Counted from the first letter of the stretch, positions 9,501 through 18,325 are shown. The stretch: DNA of 64,000 nucleotides from JADJLQ01 sp038251405 (GCA_038251405.1 JBBSBH010000022.1:1-64000); one strand, 5' to 3'. Numbers and translations are program-made. The notes: generated by a model not told the origin, from the letters alone.

Positions 9501-12500
9501 GAGGATTTCCAGGCAAATTACCGGACAATGCATAAGTGACCTTGGATGAACAAATAGAATCTTTACAATGGTAGTCTGCATTAAATGAATAATCTTTATT
9601 GCAGTCCAATATATATAATGGTTTGGTATTACATTCTATTTTGGTACTAGAGCCATTCGGTAGATTGAATGAAATATTTTCCCAATAAGAACCTTTACAA
9701 TCACATGGAGTGACATCTACTATACATATATTGTCTATATGTCCAAAAGGTGTCAATATTGCATTCGGACTAAAGGCGGAAATATTCAGATTTGTAAAAT
9801 TATTTGCATTGGCAGGAGCTATCCAATTAGGTATAGTATAAGTTGACCATGTTGGACTAGTGATTAATGGTGTAGCACCGATCGCGATACTATTAGTGCT
9901 GAGAGGATTGGGGTCTATGCATCCATTGGTAGCACCTACTCTAAAGCCTACACTGGTAGCTGCGCCACTTGCTACTCCAAATCTTGCCATGAATTTTATA
10001 GCATAGGTACGACCAGGTATGAAAATAAACGGTTGACAAATCGACTCTCCATTATTATTTTGACCCCACATCTGGATAAAAGTAGAATCACACGCTCCAG
10101 GACGATTCCCAGCTACTTGAGGTGTCAAGCTCGCCGCTTGCCAAAAGTCTGATTGACCTGGCCCCCCTAAATTTCCTGATATATTGCCTTCATTAAATCC
10201 AGGATTTTTGATAAGGTTACCATCACATTCACAGTCACAAATCACATCTACCATGAAGCTGCAAGAGTTCGCATTACCGGCCATATCCTTTGCGAGATAA
10301 GTGACTATAGAGCTGCCAGTAAAGTCAGTGCCACTAGCATCTTGGATTCCGGTATTGTTATTACCACCTAATGTATTGCCGGTGATACTATATGAAACAT
10401 TGAGCATAGGACAGTTGTCAGACGCTATCGATGCGATATTATTACCGATGGCATGACACTCGCCCAATGTATTGATGATACCTATTACGGTAATACTTGG
10501 TGGGCAATTGATTTGAGGGGATTCATTATCTACTACCGTCAAAGTAAAATTGCAATTCTTACTTTGATTACTACAATCATCTGTTGCAAAGCAGGAGATA
10601 GTATTTATTCCTTTGGGATATTGTGTCAAAGATGTTATCAAGATTGAGTTGCTAGATGTCAATAATGAGCATTTGAATTCTAATACCGGATCGCAATTAT
10701 CTTTGGCAGATGGTAATGGAATATTTCCTGTAAAATAACAAACACCAATATTTGTATTCACAGTATCATTTGGAGGGCAGATGATAGTAGGTGCTATGTC
10801 GTCTTTTATAGTGATGGACTGTGTACATGTAGATATATTATTACAGTCATCTTGAGCTTTCCATTTCCTGGAGATCGTTCCATTACATGGCATAGTACCG
10901 GATTCCATCTCCGTACTAGTGATTAATATTTGGTTTGTCACGGTGCAATTATCAGTAGCGATGGCTATACCAGTAACAGTTGGATTTGTATTCGAATTGC
11001 ATCCTAGTATGATATTTTGAGGGCAAGTGATTATAGGCGCTACATTGTCATTGATGGTAATTAACTGCTGGCACGTAGATATATTATTACATTTATCTTG
11101 CGATTTCCATGTTCTAGTTATTATTCCTTTGCATGGAATAGTTCCTGATAAGACATCCGTACTTGTGATTAGTATGAGGTTTTGCGATGTACAGTTGTCT
11201 GTCGCTGTAGCGAATCCTGTGGATGATGGGCTAGTATTAAAATTGCATTCAAAAGTAAGATTTGGAGGGCACGTAATTATTGGTTTTACAAGATCATTAA
11301 ATGATGCAGTTTTACAAATAGAATCTATGCATTCTAAACTTGTGATTTTGAGGCACACGAGGAAATCTCCACATTTACTGAATTGATGCGTTGGGTTACT
11401 AGCCGTCGAAGTATTATTGGTACCACTACCCGGATCACCAAAATTCCAGGAATAAGTAATTGGCGCAGTACCGGTGGATTGACTAGTATATTGAAAATTT
11501 CCACAGTTATCAATGGGATTATTGGTAAATGAAGTAACACAAGGGGTGCTATTACAAACTTTTTGACCTTGCCAATTTACAGCCTGGTATTGCAAGTTGG
11601 AGGGGGTAAGTATATCTACAGTTCTTATTGGCGGTGGTACAGGGCTGTTGGGAATAGGATTTACAACTTTTAAGCTGACCTTATCATTAGACACCAGACA
11701 GTTGTCAAGAGTGGGGTCACTGATAGTAAGGAAGGCACATAACTGTCCAAATCCAGTGGGTGTGTTTCTTGCATCAGTATATCCAATATCGCCATTCGAC
11801 ATCTTCCAATATCCACCTCCTATAGAGTTGGCACCTACATTAAAGTATTTTACCCAATCTACTGCTAGTAAAACATTCCCCGAGCTGCTAAGATCAGATA
11901 ATTTAATCAGCACAGTCCGAGTCTGGCCTCCAAAACTTCCTGTTCCAACTACATATACTTTTCCTGTTTGCCCAGTCCAGACTTGACTTATAGTATTAAG
12001 CTGTGAAATAGTGACATCATATAGAGGAAATAGATTCTGATCCAATCTCATTAAATGTGATCCTACCAAAGTTGAATTGTTTGCCACTGCATAAATACCT
12101 CCTGAAGATTCTGGTGTTACATCATTGATAATATATTGAACAAGCCCGATACCGCTTACTATATTGCCAGCATTGCTCGTTCTGAAGATAAGTCCACTGC
12201 CATTATTCCCCGATAGTATCAGGTCACCATTTGTCATGACTTCGAGATCACGGTAAAATTCATCATCACCATTACTAACATATATTTTTTTCCATTGGAA
12301 TGTTCCCGCATCGTTAAGACTTAATAATACTACATCATCTGTGGTCATAGAAGCCCCGACTTGGTTTTGCGATCCAAGTATATAATAGGGAAATAAAACA
12401 TTCTCAGGTACTGAGTTTTTGACGATTCGATAAAAACCATCTTGACCTTGAGCATCGTATGATTTCAACCAAGTAAATGAGCCCCCTAAAGTCGTGGATA

Positions 12501-12891
12501 TTCGCCCTACTATGCTTTTGGATCGATTATCAAAAGGCAGCGTATTGCCCACCACTAATAGATCTCCGGATGGTGTCAAAACTGCATCATTCCAAATAGA
12601 AGCGGCTTCAAGTCTTAAGGTCCACAAGTGAACCCCTGCTGCATCTACCCGCGTAACAGTAGCCTGCATTGTAGCTCCATTTATAGATTCATCCTGCCCA
12701 ATTACATAATAATTGCTGCCATCTTTAATCACTTTGGAGAATGAATTGTCTAGCGAATTGCCATATGCTCTTTGAAATTGGGCATTTGAAGGTGCTGCTG
12801 CAACAGTGGCAAGCAGCAATACTAATGTTCGATATTTGATAAGTTTTACTAAATTGAAGAAACACCAGAGTAGGTGGTAGAATGTTTTCAT
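6517..12891 (-). CDS. Giant secreted adhesin-like protein with PKD, HYR and repeat domains, T9SS sorting domain
   Basis: A 2124-residue surface protein. Layout by residue: signal peptide 1-38 (..AAAPSNAQ); beta-propeller-like region 40-430 (repeated GDLLVVGN / GDLILSGN type strands); PKD domain about 455-530 (ITYSWNFGDPGSG); four HYR-type modules about 535-880, each starting ITCPPN or similar and holding a DNC motif; a carbohydrate-binding-like module at about 893-1045 (NLIKNPGFNEG) and a second copy at about 1853-2030 (NLIKNPGFSIG); between them Cys-rich PKD-like units (INWGD..) in a tandem repeat of 225 residues; and a type A T9SS sorting domain at about 2045-2124 (IRPNPTFNSAVISL). Many paired Cys suggest disulphides outside the cell. 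It is likely to act in adhesion or matrix building; this is inferred from the domain types only. Confidence 0.87.
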   Translation of the reverse strand: MKTFYHLLWCFFNLVKLIKYRTLVLLLATVAAAPSNAQFQRAYGNSLDNSFSKVIKDGSNYYVIGQDESINGATMQATVTRVDAAGVHLWTLRLEAASIWNDAVLTPSGDLLVVGNTLPFDNRSKSIVGRISTTLGGSFTWLKSYDAQGQDGFYRIVKNSVPENVLFPYYILGSQNQVGASMTTDDVVLLSLNDAGTFQWKKIYVSNGDDEFYRDLEVMTNGDLILSGNNGSGLIFRTSNAGNIVSGIGLVQYIINDVTPESSGGIYAVANNSTLVGSHLMRLDQNLFPLYDVTISQLNTISQVWTGQTGKVYVVGTGSFGGQTRTVLIKLSDLSSSGNVLLAVDWVKYFNVGANSIGGGYWKMSNGDIGYTDARNTPTGFGQLCAFLTISDPTLDNCLVSNDKVSLKVVNPIPNSPVPPPIRTVDILTPSNLQYQAVNWQGQKVCNSTPCVTSFTNNPIDNCGNFQYTSQSTGTAPITYSWNFGDPGSGTNNTSTASNPTHQFSKCGDFLVCLKITSLECIDSICKTASFNDLVKPIITCPPNLTFECNFNTSPSSTGFATATDNCTSQNLILITSTDVLSGTIPCKGIITRTWKSQDKCNNISTCQQLITINDNVAPIITCPQNIILGCNSNTNPTVTGIAIATDNCTVTNQILITSTEMESGTMPCNGTISRKWKAQDDCNNISTCTQSITIKDDIAPTIICPPNDTVNTNIGVCYFTGNIPLPSAKDNCDPVLEFKCSLLTSSNSILITSLTQYPKGINTISCFATDDCSNQSKNCNFTLTVVDNESPQINCPPSITVIGIINTLGECHAIGNNIASIASDNCPMLNVSYSITGNTLGGNNNTGIQDASGTDFTGSSIVTYLAKDMAGNANSCSFMVDVICDCECDGNLIKNPGFNEGNISGNLGGPGQSDFWQAASLTPQVAGNRPGACDSTFIQMWGQNNNGESICQPFIFIPGRTYAIKFMARFGVASGAATSVGFRVGATNGCIDPNPLSTNSIAIGATPLITSPTWSTYTIPNWIAPANANNFTNLNISAFSPNAILTPFGHIDNICIVDVTPCDCKGSYWENISFNLPNGSSTKIECNTKPLYILDCNKDYSFNADYHCKDSICSSKVTYALSGNLPGNPQSGTIPFTYTPQQSSTNVLTIYGWCGDKICDSCKISFTSTCECTCDTTSFDFLFAISKQVLKPVHCGDTLEVPPSSSGLAVNLFSNFHCNGNDCDSTTPVEWTLSGPNISPYQNVEYTTTTGSFANPINASLFSSPGLYTLTMEGHCGDYTCKCTIYFNQPDHCCQSYDLFCDKLMKEVHVSVDSVHCKATINIGALSDCDSIVKINWGDSQGSAVHIGSGGMAMHTYIVSGTYVISWLALEYNYATSPPTICFEKVFKDTIMVKCCDTCSCGKFDFLYAVSKGPLLSKHCGDTLVVPSTQLGLPITFISSFSCMGTNCTNDSVEWTLTGPSSFVTMSGKVLPGPILSLPNISASTFSNSGLYTLTLVGHCGNNSCPPCKIYFYQSNVCCQSYDMFCNKLMNAVSITVDSVHCKTTLNIGALTDCDSIVKINWGDGQGSAVQIGSGGMAMHAYAVSGTYIISWLALEYNYATTPPTICFEKVFKDTIMVKCCDTCSCGKFDFLYAVSKGPLLSKHCGDTLVVPSIQSGLPITFISSFSCMGTNCTNDSVEWTLTGPSSFVAMSGKLLPGLLFSLPFISASTFSISGLYTLTLIGHCGNNSCPPCKIYFYQPDNCCKSYDLFCDKIMNAVNITVDNALCKTTLKVGDLSSCDSIVQINWGDNSTISTHIGAGGMAMHSYTFSGTYIISYTAFEYNPNAIPPKICFDKVFRDTITVNCCDTCKNNLIKNPGFSIGAIGGNLDNPGASTNWHVASGTPQVGLIQGCCDPAIIQMWGDQAHGEAICQTFNFIPGHTYSIRFHGLFYSNVAGLITPYVRFGFTAANGCIDPFTCTNTNCVPIGSSVNITDTACMEYSISNWTVPNTPGLNTLIIRAFNNTPNNNDGTSISFGRLDNVCVRDVTLNNNISKLKKSRQESDIKIRPNPTFNSAVISLSSKLVNPKNRIKITAINGRVYQSVPITSEDTQIDMIDYPAGLYFISIHDSHGNMIDMPYKLIKQ
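7640..8989. repeat. Two tandem 675-bp in-frame repeats inside the giant gene
   Basis: Segments 675 bp apart are clearly the same sequence: for example the stretch starting TGACACTGCATAAAG occurs at 7981 and 8656, and GATAAAAATAAATTTTACATG at about 7674 and 8349. 675 bp is exactly 225 codons. The repeat is nearly identical in one half and more diverged in the other. A third, more diverged unit flanks it on the N-terminal side of the protein. Confidence 0.85.
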
Positions 12892-13026
12892 AATTTTGTT
12901 TATTTAATTGGTTAATAATCAAATTTCCTTGCGTTGTAATAATCATGTATTCGTAGAAAATGAAAATTGTAACTGGATTTTAAAGAAATTTATATTTTAT
13001 AAATGAGTTGTAAGTTTAAGCTCAAT

Positions 13027-13059
13027 AAAAAAAGCTCACTTCATATGACTGAAGTAAGC
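13027..13059 (-). terminator. Rho-independent terminator after the small lipoprotein gene
   Basis: On the minus strand: GCT.ACTTCA, loop of six, TGAAGT.AGC, then seven T residues. It stands about 70 bp past the stop codon at 13130 and before the giant gene. Stem sequence is nearly the same as that of the terminator at 6455-6487. Confidence 0.7.
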
Positions 13060-13129
13060 ATTTTCACAAAGATTCGTCGTAATTGACTTACAACATTTGT
13101 TTTTGATGTACTCAAGATGGATTAGTATT

Positions 13130-13492
13130 TCATCGTAGATGTTCAAGGTAACATCTGCAGTAAAGGCCTCCCTCAAAGAAGCATACACCCGGACATACAG
13201 ATTTACAATCTTCGCAATTATCAAAAAAATACCTATAACTGAGGATAGCACCTTTGACAGGAATCTTTTTTAGTTTTGCGTAAGAAAGTACATATTCTTT
13301 ATGCTCGTATAAAAGCACAAATGTCTTTGCTTCTGGATTCACGGATATAACTTTGCCCGTAATGATGGGTGCTGCGCTGCGGTCAATAGTGCTTGCATCA
13401 GCGGTCTTGGTATTCGATTTGGAGCAACTGAATATTACCCCAATAGTGATGAGTAATAAAATGAGATTTAAAAGTTTTTTAAAGTTTTTCAT
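13130..13492 (-). CDS. Small Cys-rich lipoprotein, function unknown
   Basis: A 120-residue protein with a lipoprotein signal: a charged start (MKNFKKL), a hydrophobic stretch and the lipobox VIFSC with Cys23. The mature domain (about residues 40-85) has alternating hydrophobic strands (ITGKVISVNPEAKTFVLLYEHKEYVLSY), like a small beta-barrel or OB-type domain. It ends in a tight Cys cluster (CEDCKSVCPGVC, then YCRC), eight Cys in about 30 residues, suggesting a metal site or disulphides. I do not recognise the family. It has its own terminator downstream and is not obviously in an operon. Confidence 0.68.
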   Translation of the reverse strand: MKNFKKLLNLILLLITIGVIFSCSKSNTKTADASTIDRSAAPIITGKVISVNPEAKTFVLLYEHKEYVLSYAKLKKIPVKGAILSYRYFFDNCEDCKSVCPGVCFFEGGLYCRCYLEHLR

Positions 13493-13673
13493 GTTGAATT
13501 GTTTTTATCTATTTATTCTTTCAAAAAGTGATTTTGTAACCGTGATAGCCACTTTTATTAAAAAATTAGAAAAGTCTATGATCCTAAATTATTTGTGATC
13601 CTGTTTCCGACATTTTTCCCATATCTTACATATACTCATGAGCCATATTGATCGCACCGTTATAAAAACTAAA

Positions 13674-16505
13674 ATGATGAAGCGATCTATACTTAACGTT
13701 TACCTGATTGGGCTTATGGGTATAGGCTTGTATGGGCAGTCATCGTTGAGTCACTTTACATGGGCTGATACTATTCAAGCAAATTCATTCTTGACACAGG
13801 CAAAATTGTTGAAAGATTCCTCTTATTTTGAAAAAGCTTTGCCATTATTGGAGAAGTCTATAGAGATATGGGCTTCATTGGATACTACAGGCAACTTAAA
13901 AGAAGCAGAGGCATGGTTTCAAGTTGGAATAATTTATAACCGATTGCACCAATTTGAAGAAGCAAAAAGTGCGATTTTGAAATGTTTGTTAATACAGAGA
14001 GTTAAATTATCACCTAATCATAAAGATTTCATACCCACATTGACATATATTGGAACGATAGAAATTCCCCAGAGTATGTATGAAGAGGCAACTAAGTACT
14101 TGGAGGAAGCATTACTAATCACACAATTACATTATCAGGAAGAAAGTAAAGAAATAGCTAAGTTAACGTACCTTTTGGGGCAGTCATTACTTTTCACTGA
14201 TAAATATGAACGCTCCCTCTCAGTATTAGAAAAATGCTTAGCCATTCAACAAAAAGTACTTCCTCCATTTCATAAAGACTTCTCAGATACTTATCGCAGT
14301 TTGGGAAGTTGGTATTCCAGGCAATTGAAATACGAAACTGCTTTAGTGTATCTGATAAAAGGACTGGAAAATATAAAATATAACAGTGCTCGTTTTAATA
14401 TGACGATACCTATTCTCTGTTCGGAAATAGGTCAGATTTATCTAGGTAAAAAAGACTATGTTAAAGCATTGGAATACTTTGATATTGAAAAAGCGGAAAT
14501 GATAAAAGGAGGCTTGGATTCAACCATAGAGTTTCGATGGACCATGGCAGATTTTGCAAAATTGTATTATGCAGAAGCTAATTACAATAAAGCTATTGAT
14601 CTTTTTTCTAGCTGCATTGATTTATTTAGAAAGGCATCCAAAAAAGATAATGGGAATATTGCCATTTTATTTCAGTATTTAGGTAACTGCCAATCTGGAA
14701 TTGGTGCCTTTGATCCTGCATTGATCTCTTTCAGTGAAGAAAGAAGAATATTATTGAATCGATTTGGACCAGAATGCCCAGATTTATATTTAGCCGATTC
14801 TGATATTGCTGAAAACTATCGCAGATGGTTTGTGTCTACCGGAAAAATTGACTTATTGGAAAGTAGTCGTTTGTATTTTGATATGGCTCAAAATAGTATT
14901 GTTAGAAATCTTCATAATGAAAACTTCGATCTAAAAAAGAAACGTCTTTTGAGTAAAATCAAACCTATCCTGGAACAATCAATAAACGTAGATTTACTAA
15001 GCTTGAATGACAAGATTAAAGACACCTTAATAGAGAAGGCATGGCAAAAAAGCGAATACATGCATAGTTTTTTATTGAATTCATCGATCGAAGAAACTAA
15101 TGCTAAATTATTTTCCGGCATACCAGATTCCCTTCTTCTGATTGAGTCTACTTATAGAAATAGAATTACTAAATTACAAAATGAAAAATATAACCTGATT
15201 GAAAGAAAGGGATTAGCTCTTACTGATTCAATTGTACTAAAAACAAATTCCCATATATATGAACTTAGAAATGATAACAATCGTCTCATTTCTACATTCG
15301 AATCCAATTATCCCAATTACTACAACCTAAAATATAATCTCAAAAACATCTCCATTGCCGAAACTCAAAAGTCACTAACCAAAGACCAATCCCTGCTGGA
15401 ATACTTCACCGGCGATAGCTCCATTTTCATTTTTGCAATAAATCAAAACCGAAGTAATCTGGTAGAAGTTCCCCTCAACTTCCCACTCAAAGACTGGGTA
15501 TCAGCATTTCATAATGGCATCACCGGCTATCACGAATCACCCAAAAAAACATCTGCGCTCTATGAGAAGACAGTGAAAGAATATGCACAAGCTTCGAAAT
15601 CATTATTTGACAAACTCATAGTACCAATAGTTTCCTCCCTCACAAAAGAAATCATCATCATTCCAGATGGGATATTAAATACTATTCCATTTGAAGCATT
15701 GATCCATAGCGCACCAAAGGATCTATCCAATTTCAAGACCTATCCATTTTTATTACAAGATCATACCATCAGCTATGCCTACTCTGCTACCATGTATGAT
15801 CAAATGAAAAATAAAGTAGAACGAAAGGCACCTACCAAAGATTTATTAGCTTTTGCACCTTTTTATTTAAATGATAATGATAAACTCCTCGCATCAGTTT
15901 CCCGCAATTGGATAAATGCGAAAGATCTAAAACCATTGCCTTATACAGGTGAAGAAGTCACTCATGCTAAAAATAGTATAGGTGGTCAAAGTAAAATGTA
16001 CCTGGGAGCCGATGCTACCGCAGATCGATTTAGAGATTTGGCTGGCGATTATAAAATCCTGCATTTGGGCACACATGCCAAAGCAAACCAAAAGCAAGGA
16101 GAATTTTCTTGCATCGCATTTGCACCATCGAATGATACAGCGAGTAATAATTTATTATTCAATAGTGATCTATACAATCTTACCGTCAATGCAGACCTGG
16201 TTACATTATCAGCTTGTGAAACCGGCACTGGAGAATTACTAGAAGGTGAAGGAATGATCAGCATAGCTAGTGCATTCGCTTTTGCAGGTGCTAAATGCAT
16301 TGTTACATCACTTTGGACAGTGAATGATCAATCAACCATGCAACTCATGGATCAGTTTTATACTGCTTTGAATCAAAGGAAATCAAAAAATATCGCCTTG
16401 GCAGAAGCAAAAAGAAATTATTTAAAAATGAATCCTGGATTGTCTTCGCATCCTTATTATTGGGCTGGATTTGTGGAGATCGGTAATGTAAGTGCTTTGA
16501 AATAA
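13674..16505 (+). CDS. Secreted TPR-CHAT domain protease
   Basis: A protein of 943 residues from this start. The signal peptide is MMKRSILNVYLIGLMGIGLYGQ; an in-frame ATG at 13638 would add twelve residues (MSHIDRTVIKTK) in front and was judged less likely. About ten TPR helix pairs fill residues 30-400, a helical linker follows (about 440-580), and a C-terminal CHAT domain (about 620-943), a caspase-like cysteine-protease fold, closes the protein. The CHAT dyad is visible as LHLGTHAK with His801 and LSACETGTG with Cys848; the closing motif HPYYWAGFVEIG is also typical. It is placed outside the cytoplasm, most likely in the periplasm. It converges, with a 3-bp gap, on an anti-sigma/sigma pair, so a role in signal-dependent proteolysis of the anti-sigma factor is an attractive inference. 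Confidence 0.9.
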   Translation: MMKRSILNVYLIGLMGIGLYGQSSLSHFTWADTIQANSFLTQAKLLKDSSYFEKALPLLEKSIEIWASLDTTGNLKEAEAWFQVGIIYNRLHQFEEAKSAILKCLLIQRVKLSPNHKDFIPTLTYIGTIEIPQSMYEEATKYLEEALLITQLHYQEESKEIAKLTYLLGQSLLFTDKYERSLSVLEKCLAIQQKVLPPFHKDFSDTYRSLGSWYSRQLKYETALVYLIKGLENIKYNSARFNMTIPILCSEIGQIYLGKKDYVKALEYFDIEKAEMIKGGLDSTIEFRWTMADFAKLYYAEANYNKAIDLFSSCIDLFRKASKKDNGNIAILFQYLGNCQSGIGAFDPALISFSEERRILLNRFGPECPDLYLADSDIAENYRRWFVSTGKIDLLESSRLYFDMAQNSIVRNLHNENFDLKKKRLLSKIKPILEQSINVDLLSLNDKIKDTLIEKAWQKSEYMHSFLLNSSIEETNAKLFSGIPDSLLLIESTYRNRITKLQNEKYNLIERKGLALTDSIVLKTNSHIYELRNDNNRLISTFESNYPNYYNLKYNLKNISIAETQKSLTKDQSLLEYFTGDSSIFIFAINQNRSNLVEVPLNFPLKDWVSAFHNGITGYHESPKKTSALYEKTVKEYAQASKSLFDKLIVPIVSSLTKEIIIIPDGILNTIPFEALIHSAPKDLSNFKTYPFLLQDHTISYAYSATMYDQMKNKVERKAPTKDLLAFAPFYLNDNDKLLASVSRNWINAKDLKPLPYTGEEVTHAKNSIGGQSKMYLGADATADRFRDLAGDYKILHLGTHAKANQKQGEFSCIAFAPSNDTASNNLLFNSDLYNLTVNADLVTLSACETGTGELLEGEGMISIASAFAFAGAKCIVTSLWTVNDQSTMQLMDQFYTALNQRKSKNIALAEAKRNYLKMNPGLSSHPYYWAGFVEIGNVSALK

Positions 16506-16508
16506 ATT

Positions 16509-17366
16509 TCACAATTTCCTCCTTAAAGCTACTGCCCTATCGTGAAAAGGATAATCTTTATCTTGTATCATACTATTTAATAAAGAAGCCGAACTACTAT
16601 CATCGAGCTTTTTCCCCTGCGCTATGTTGCATACCAATAAATTCCACCTTGCTTCATTCTTATATTGAAAACTATTAGACAGCCGTTTAAAATCTAATGC
16701 TGCCGATGTATATTGTCCAAGTTTGTAATAACAGTGTGCACGAATAAAAATAGCAGTTTCGTCAGTGACATATTTGTTTTCATCTTTCAGTAACATGATC
16801 GCCTGGATATATTTCTTTTGTACAAATAAATCAATTGCTTGTTGCACCATTGTTTTTTGGGCAGTAGGGTTTTCAAAATCTCGTAACTGACTTTCATTCA
16901 AGCCAACATAATAAGATGCCGACAATGCTTTATCATTTTTGTCATTCATTGCTACATCATGATCGTCTTGCGCTATCGTATCTATTATTATTGGCAGCTC
17001 GGCATGGATGGTGTCGGCAATAGAATCAGTTTTGGCTGAGGGAACATTCTGTATTTCAAGATTTGCAGGAATATTTTGTTTTCGCTTCATTATCCATATG
17101 GTTGATACTATTCCAATTAAAGTAATGATGATAATCAAGGTAGGTACTTTTAATCCTGGTTTAGAATCTACTACTTGATTCTTCACTATAGATTTTACCT
17201 TGTTTCTTACTCGAAGGGCTGACAATCTTTCTTGTGTTTGTTTCATTTGATCAACAGCTAAGGCCAGCTCTCCATTTTTTTGCAATTCTATTTCAAATTC
17301 TTCTAAATCGGTTTCGTTGAGCTCACCCAGTAAGTATGATTCTATATGTAAAAAATAATTTTCCAT
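16509..17366 (-). CDS. Single-pass membrane anti-sigma-like protein with periplasmic TPR domain
   Basis: A 285-residue protein. The cytoplasmic N-terminus (1-70) begins like an anti-sigma domain: YFLHIESYLLGELNETDLEEFEIELQKNGELALAVDQ. One transmembrane helix follows at about 74-93 (VPTLIIIITLIGIVSTIWIM). The rest (about 150-285) holds TPR-like helices (AIDLFVQKKYIQAIMLL; AHCYYKLGQYTSAALDFKRL). No zinc-binding HxxxCxxC motif is present. It starts 16 bp after the ECF sigma factor gene, the usual order for a cognate anti-sigma factor. The TPR part would face the periplasm, where the CHAT protease next door is also expected. Anti-sigma function is inferred from position and layout. Confidence 0.78.
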   Translation of the reverse strand: MENYFLHIESYLLGELNETDLEEFEIELQKNGELALAVDQMKQTQERLSALRVRNKVKSIVKNQVVDSKPGLKVPTLIIIITLIGIVSTIWIMKRKQNIPANLEIQNVPSAKTDSIADTIHAELPIIIDTIAQDDHDVAMNDKNDKALSASYYVGLNESQLRDFENPTAQKTMVQQAIDLFVQKKYIQAIMLLKDENKYVTDETAIFIRAHCYYKLGQYTSAALDFKRLSNSFQYKNEARWNLLVCNIAQGKKLDDSSSASLLNSMIQDKDYPFHDRAVALRRKL

Positions 17367-17382
17367 CTCTTAGTAAGGTTAC

Positions 17383-17979
17383 TTATCCTGTAAATTTTAA
17401 TGAAGCCATTTCCGATAATTTTTTCATGCATTGAGCACGTTGGTTTTTCAGCGCATCCACTGTAGTGTACTGTGTAAGTTTCAATTCAATTACTTCTTTG
17501 TCTCTTCGTTCTTCAAGATATTTTAAAAAAATTAGTTTTTTACAATTATCAGTCAATGTATTCAACAATCTATTCAATATATCAGTAGGTGATGAATCCG
17601 TGATATCGGTGTCTTCTGCTATGTCCATTGAATCGTCCAATAATTTAACGGTATTCCTTTTATTTTTTTCACTGTACATTCTTACTTTATTTTTTGCTAT
17701 CTCGATGACATACGTTGCCGGGTCGTATCCCTGGTAAATATATTTATCACCTCTGATCTTTTGTATGATCAATGTGATACAATCATATTTCAACTCTTCA
17801 ATATCTTCATCAGGAAGTAAATATTTCTTGCCTAGATGGTAAATACTCCCGGACACTTTGGAGAATAAATATTTTATAGCCGCACTGTCTTCGTTCTTCA
17901 AGCCATTAAATAAAGATTGATGGTCAGTATAAGTGACTTCATTATCTTTGTTAGCAAACGAATAATTAAAAAATTTCAC
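17383..17979 (-). CDS. ECF-type sigma-70 family RNA polymerase sigma factor
   Basis: A 198-residue protein. Region 2 is at about 20-95 (LFNGLKNEDSAAIKYLFSKV; EELKYDCITLIIQKI; DPATYVIEIAKNKVRMYSEKNKR, the last resembling region 2.4). Region 4 is at about 130-190 (LLNTLTDNCKKLIFLKYLEERRDKEVIELKL, then a helix-turn-helix ending KNQRAQCMKKLSE). It should steer RNA polymerase to a small regulon. It is followed after 16 bp by the anti-sigma-like gene. No matching -33/-7 promoter was found upstream; ECF genes often use their own promoter type. Region 2 is diverged, so the call rests mainly on overall length, region 4 and context. Confidence 0.82.
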   Translation of the reverse strand: MKFFNYSFANKDNEVTYTDHQSLFNGLKNEDSAAIKYLFSKVSGSIYHLGKKYLLPDEDIEELKYDCITLIIQKIRGDKYIYQGYDPATYVIEIAKNKVRMYSEKNKRNTVKLLDDSMDIAEDTDITDSSPTDILNRLLNTLTDNCKKLIFLKYLEERRDKEVIELKLTQYTTVDALKNQRAQCMKKLSEMASLKFTG

Positions 17980-17989
17980 GGAACCCTAA

Positions 17990-18017
17990 TAAAAAAATAA
18001 CTACCATGAAGTTATTT
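17990..18017 (-). terminator. Terminator-like hairpin upstream of the sigma factor gene
   Basis: An 8-bp perfect stem, AAATAACT (17995-18002) with AGTTATTT (18010-18017), loop of seven, followed on the minus strand by a run of T. It would end transcripts coming from the response-regulator side (18364 leftwards) before the sigma factor gene, or act as a leader hairpin. Confidence 0.5.
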
Positions 18018-18088
18018 CTTTTTACTCATTTATCTTCCTTTTGCACAAAATGTAACCGGCAATCAAGGTATTTGGACAATTAAATAAC

Positions 18089-18199
18089 CTCAACTCACCC
18101 TATCCCCTTTCAACAACATATCCACAGCATGATCGAATGATCCAGCCCGGATCACTTCACCAGCATTAACAAAAAATATTTCATCTGCGTTTTTGATCG
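18089..18199 (-). repeat. Left copy of a ~110-bp direct repeat (3' end of ABC exporter gene)
   Basis: This stretch matches 33583-33693 base for base with one visible difference (position 18144 A, G in the other copy). Both copies have the same orientation and stand 15,494 bp apart. Identity stops sharply at the gene's stop codon on one side and grades into ~70% similarity on the other. Confidence 0.85.
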
Positions 18200-18325
18200 T
18201 ATTTAGTCGATGAGAAATGATCACTCAAGTAGTTGACTCTGGCAATTTCTGTAGTATCTCTTCCAGTAATTGTTCTGTCATGGTATCTATGTAGCAGTAG
18301 GTTCATCGAGAATTAATAACTCCTG
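18090..18325 (-). pseudogene. Decayed 3' fragment of an ABC exporter ATPase gene
   Basis: Minus-strand remnant corresponding to the last ~80 codons of the exporter gene at 33584-35347. Readable pieces are ELLILDEPTAT (Walker B and D-loop), DTMTEQLLEEILQKLP, VIISHRLNTIKNADEI (H-loop His) and the ending FDHAVDMLLKGDRVS plus stop. The frame is broken at the D-loop (a stop codon and a frameshift after DEPTAT) and by a TGA where the intact copy has Arg before VIIAHRL. There is no start or Walker A, so it cannot encode a working protein. The last 110 bp are almost identical to the intact gene while the rest is only about 70% alike, which suggests gene conversion or a duplication of mixed age. Confidence 0.85.

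Noticed and set aside
13036..13251. 71-codon minus-strand frame overlapping the small lipoprotein gene
   Set aside because: It runs through the terminator hairpin and shares the DNA of the better supported lipoprotein frame.
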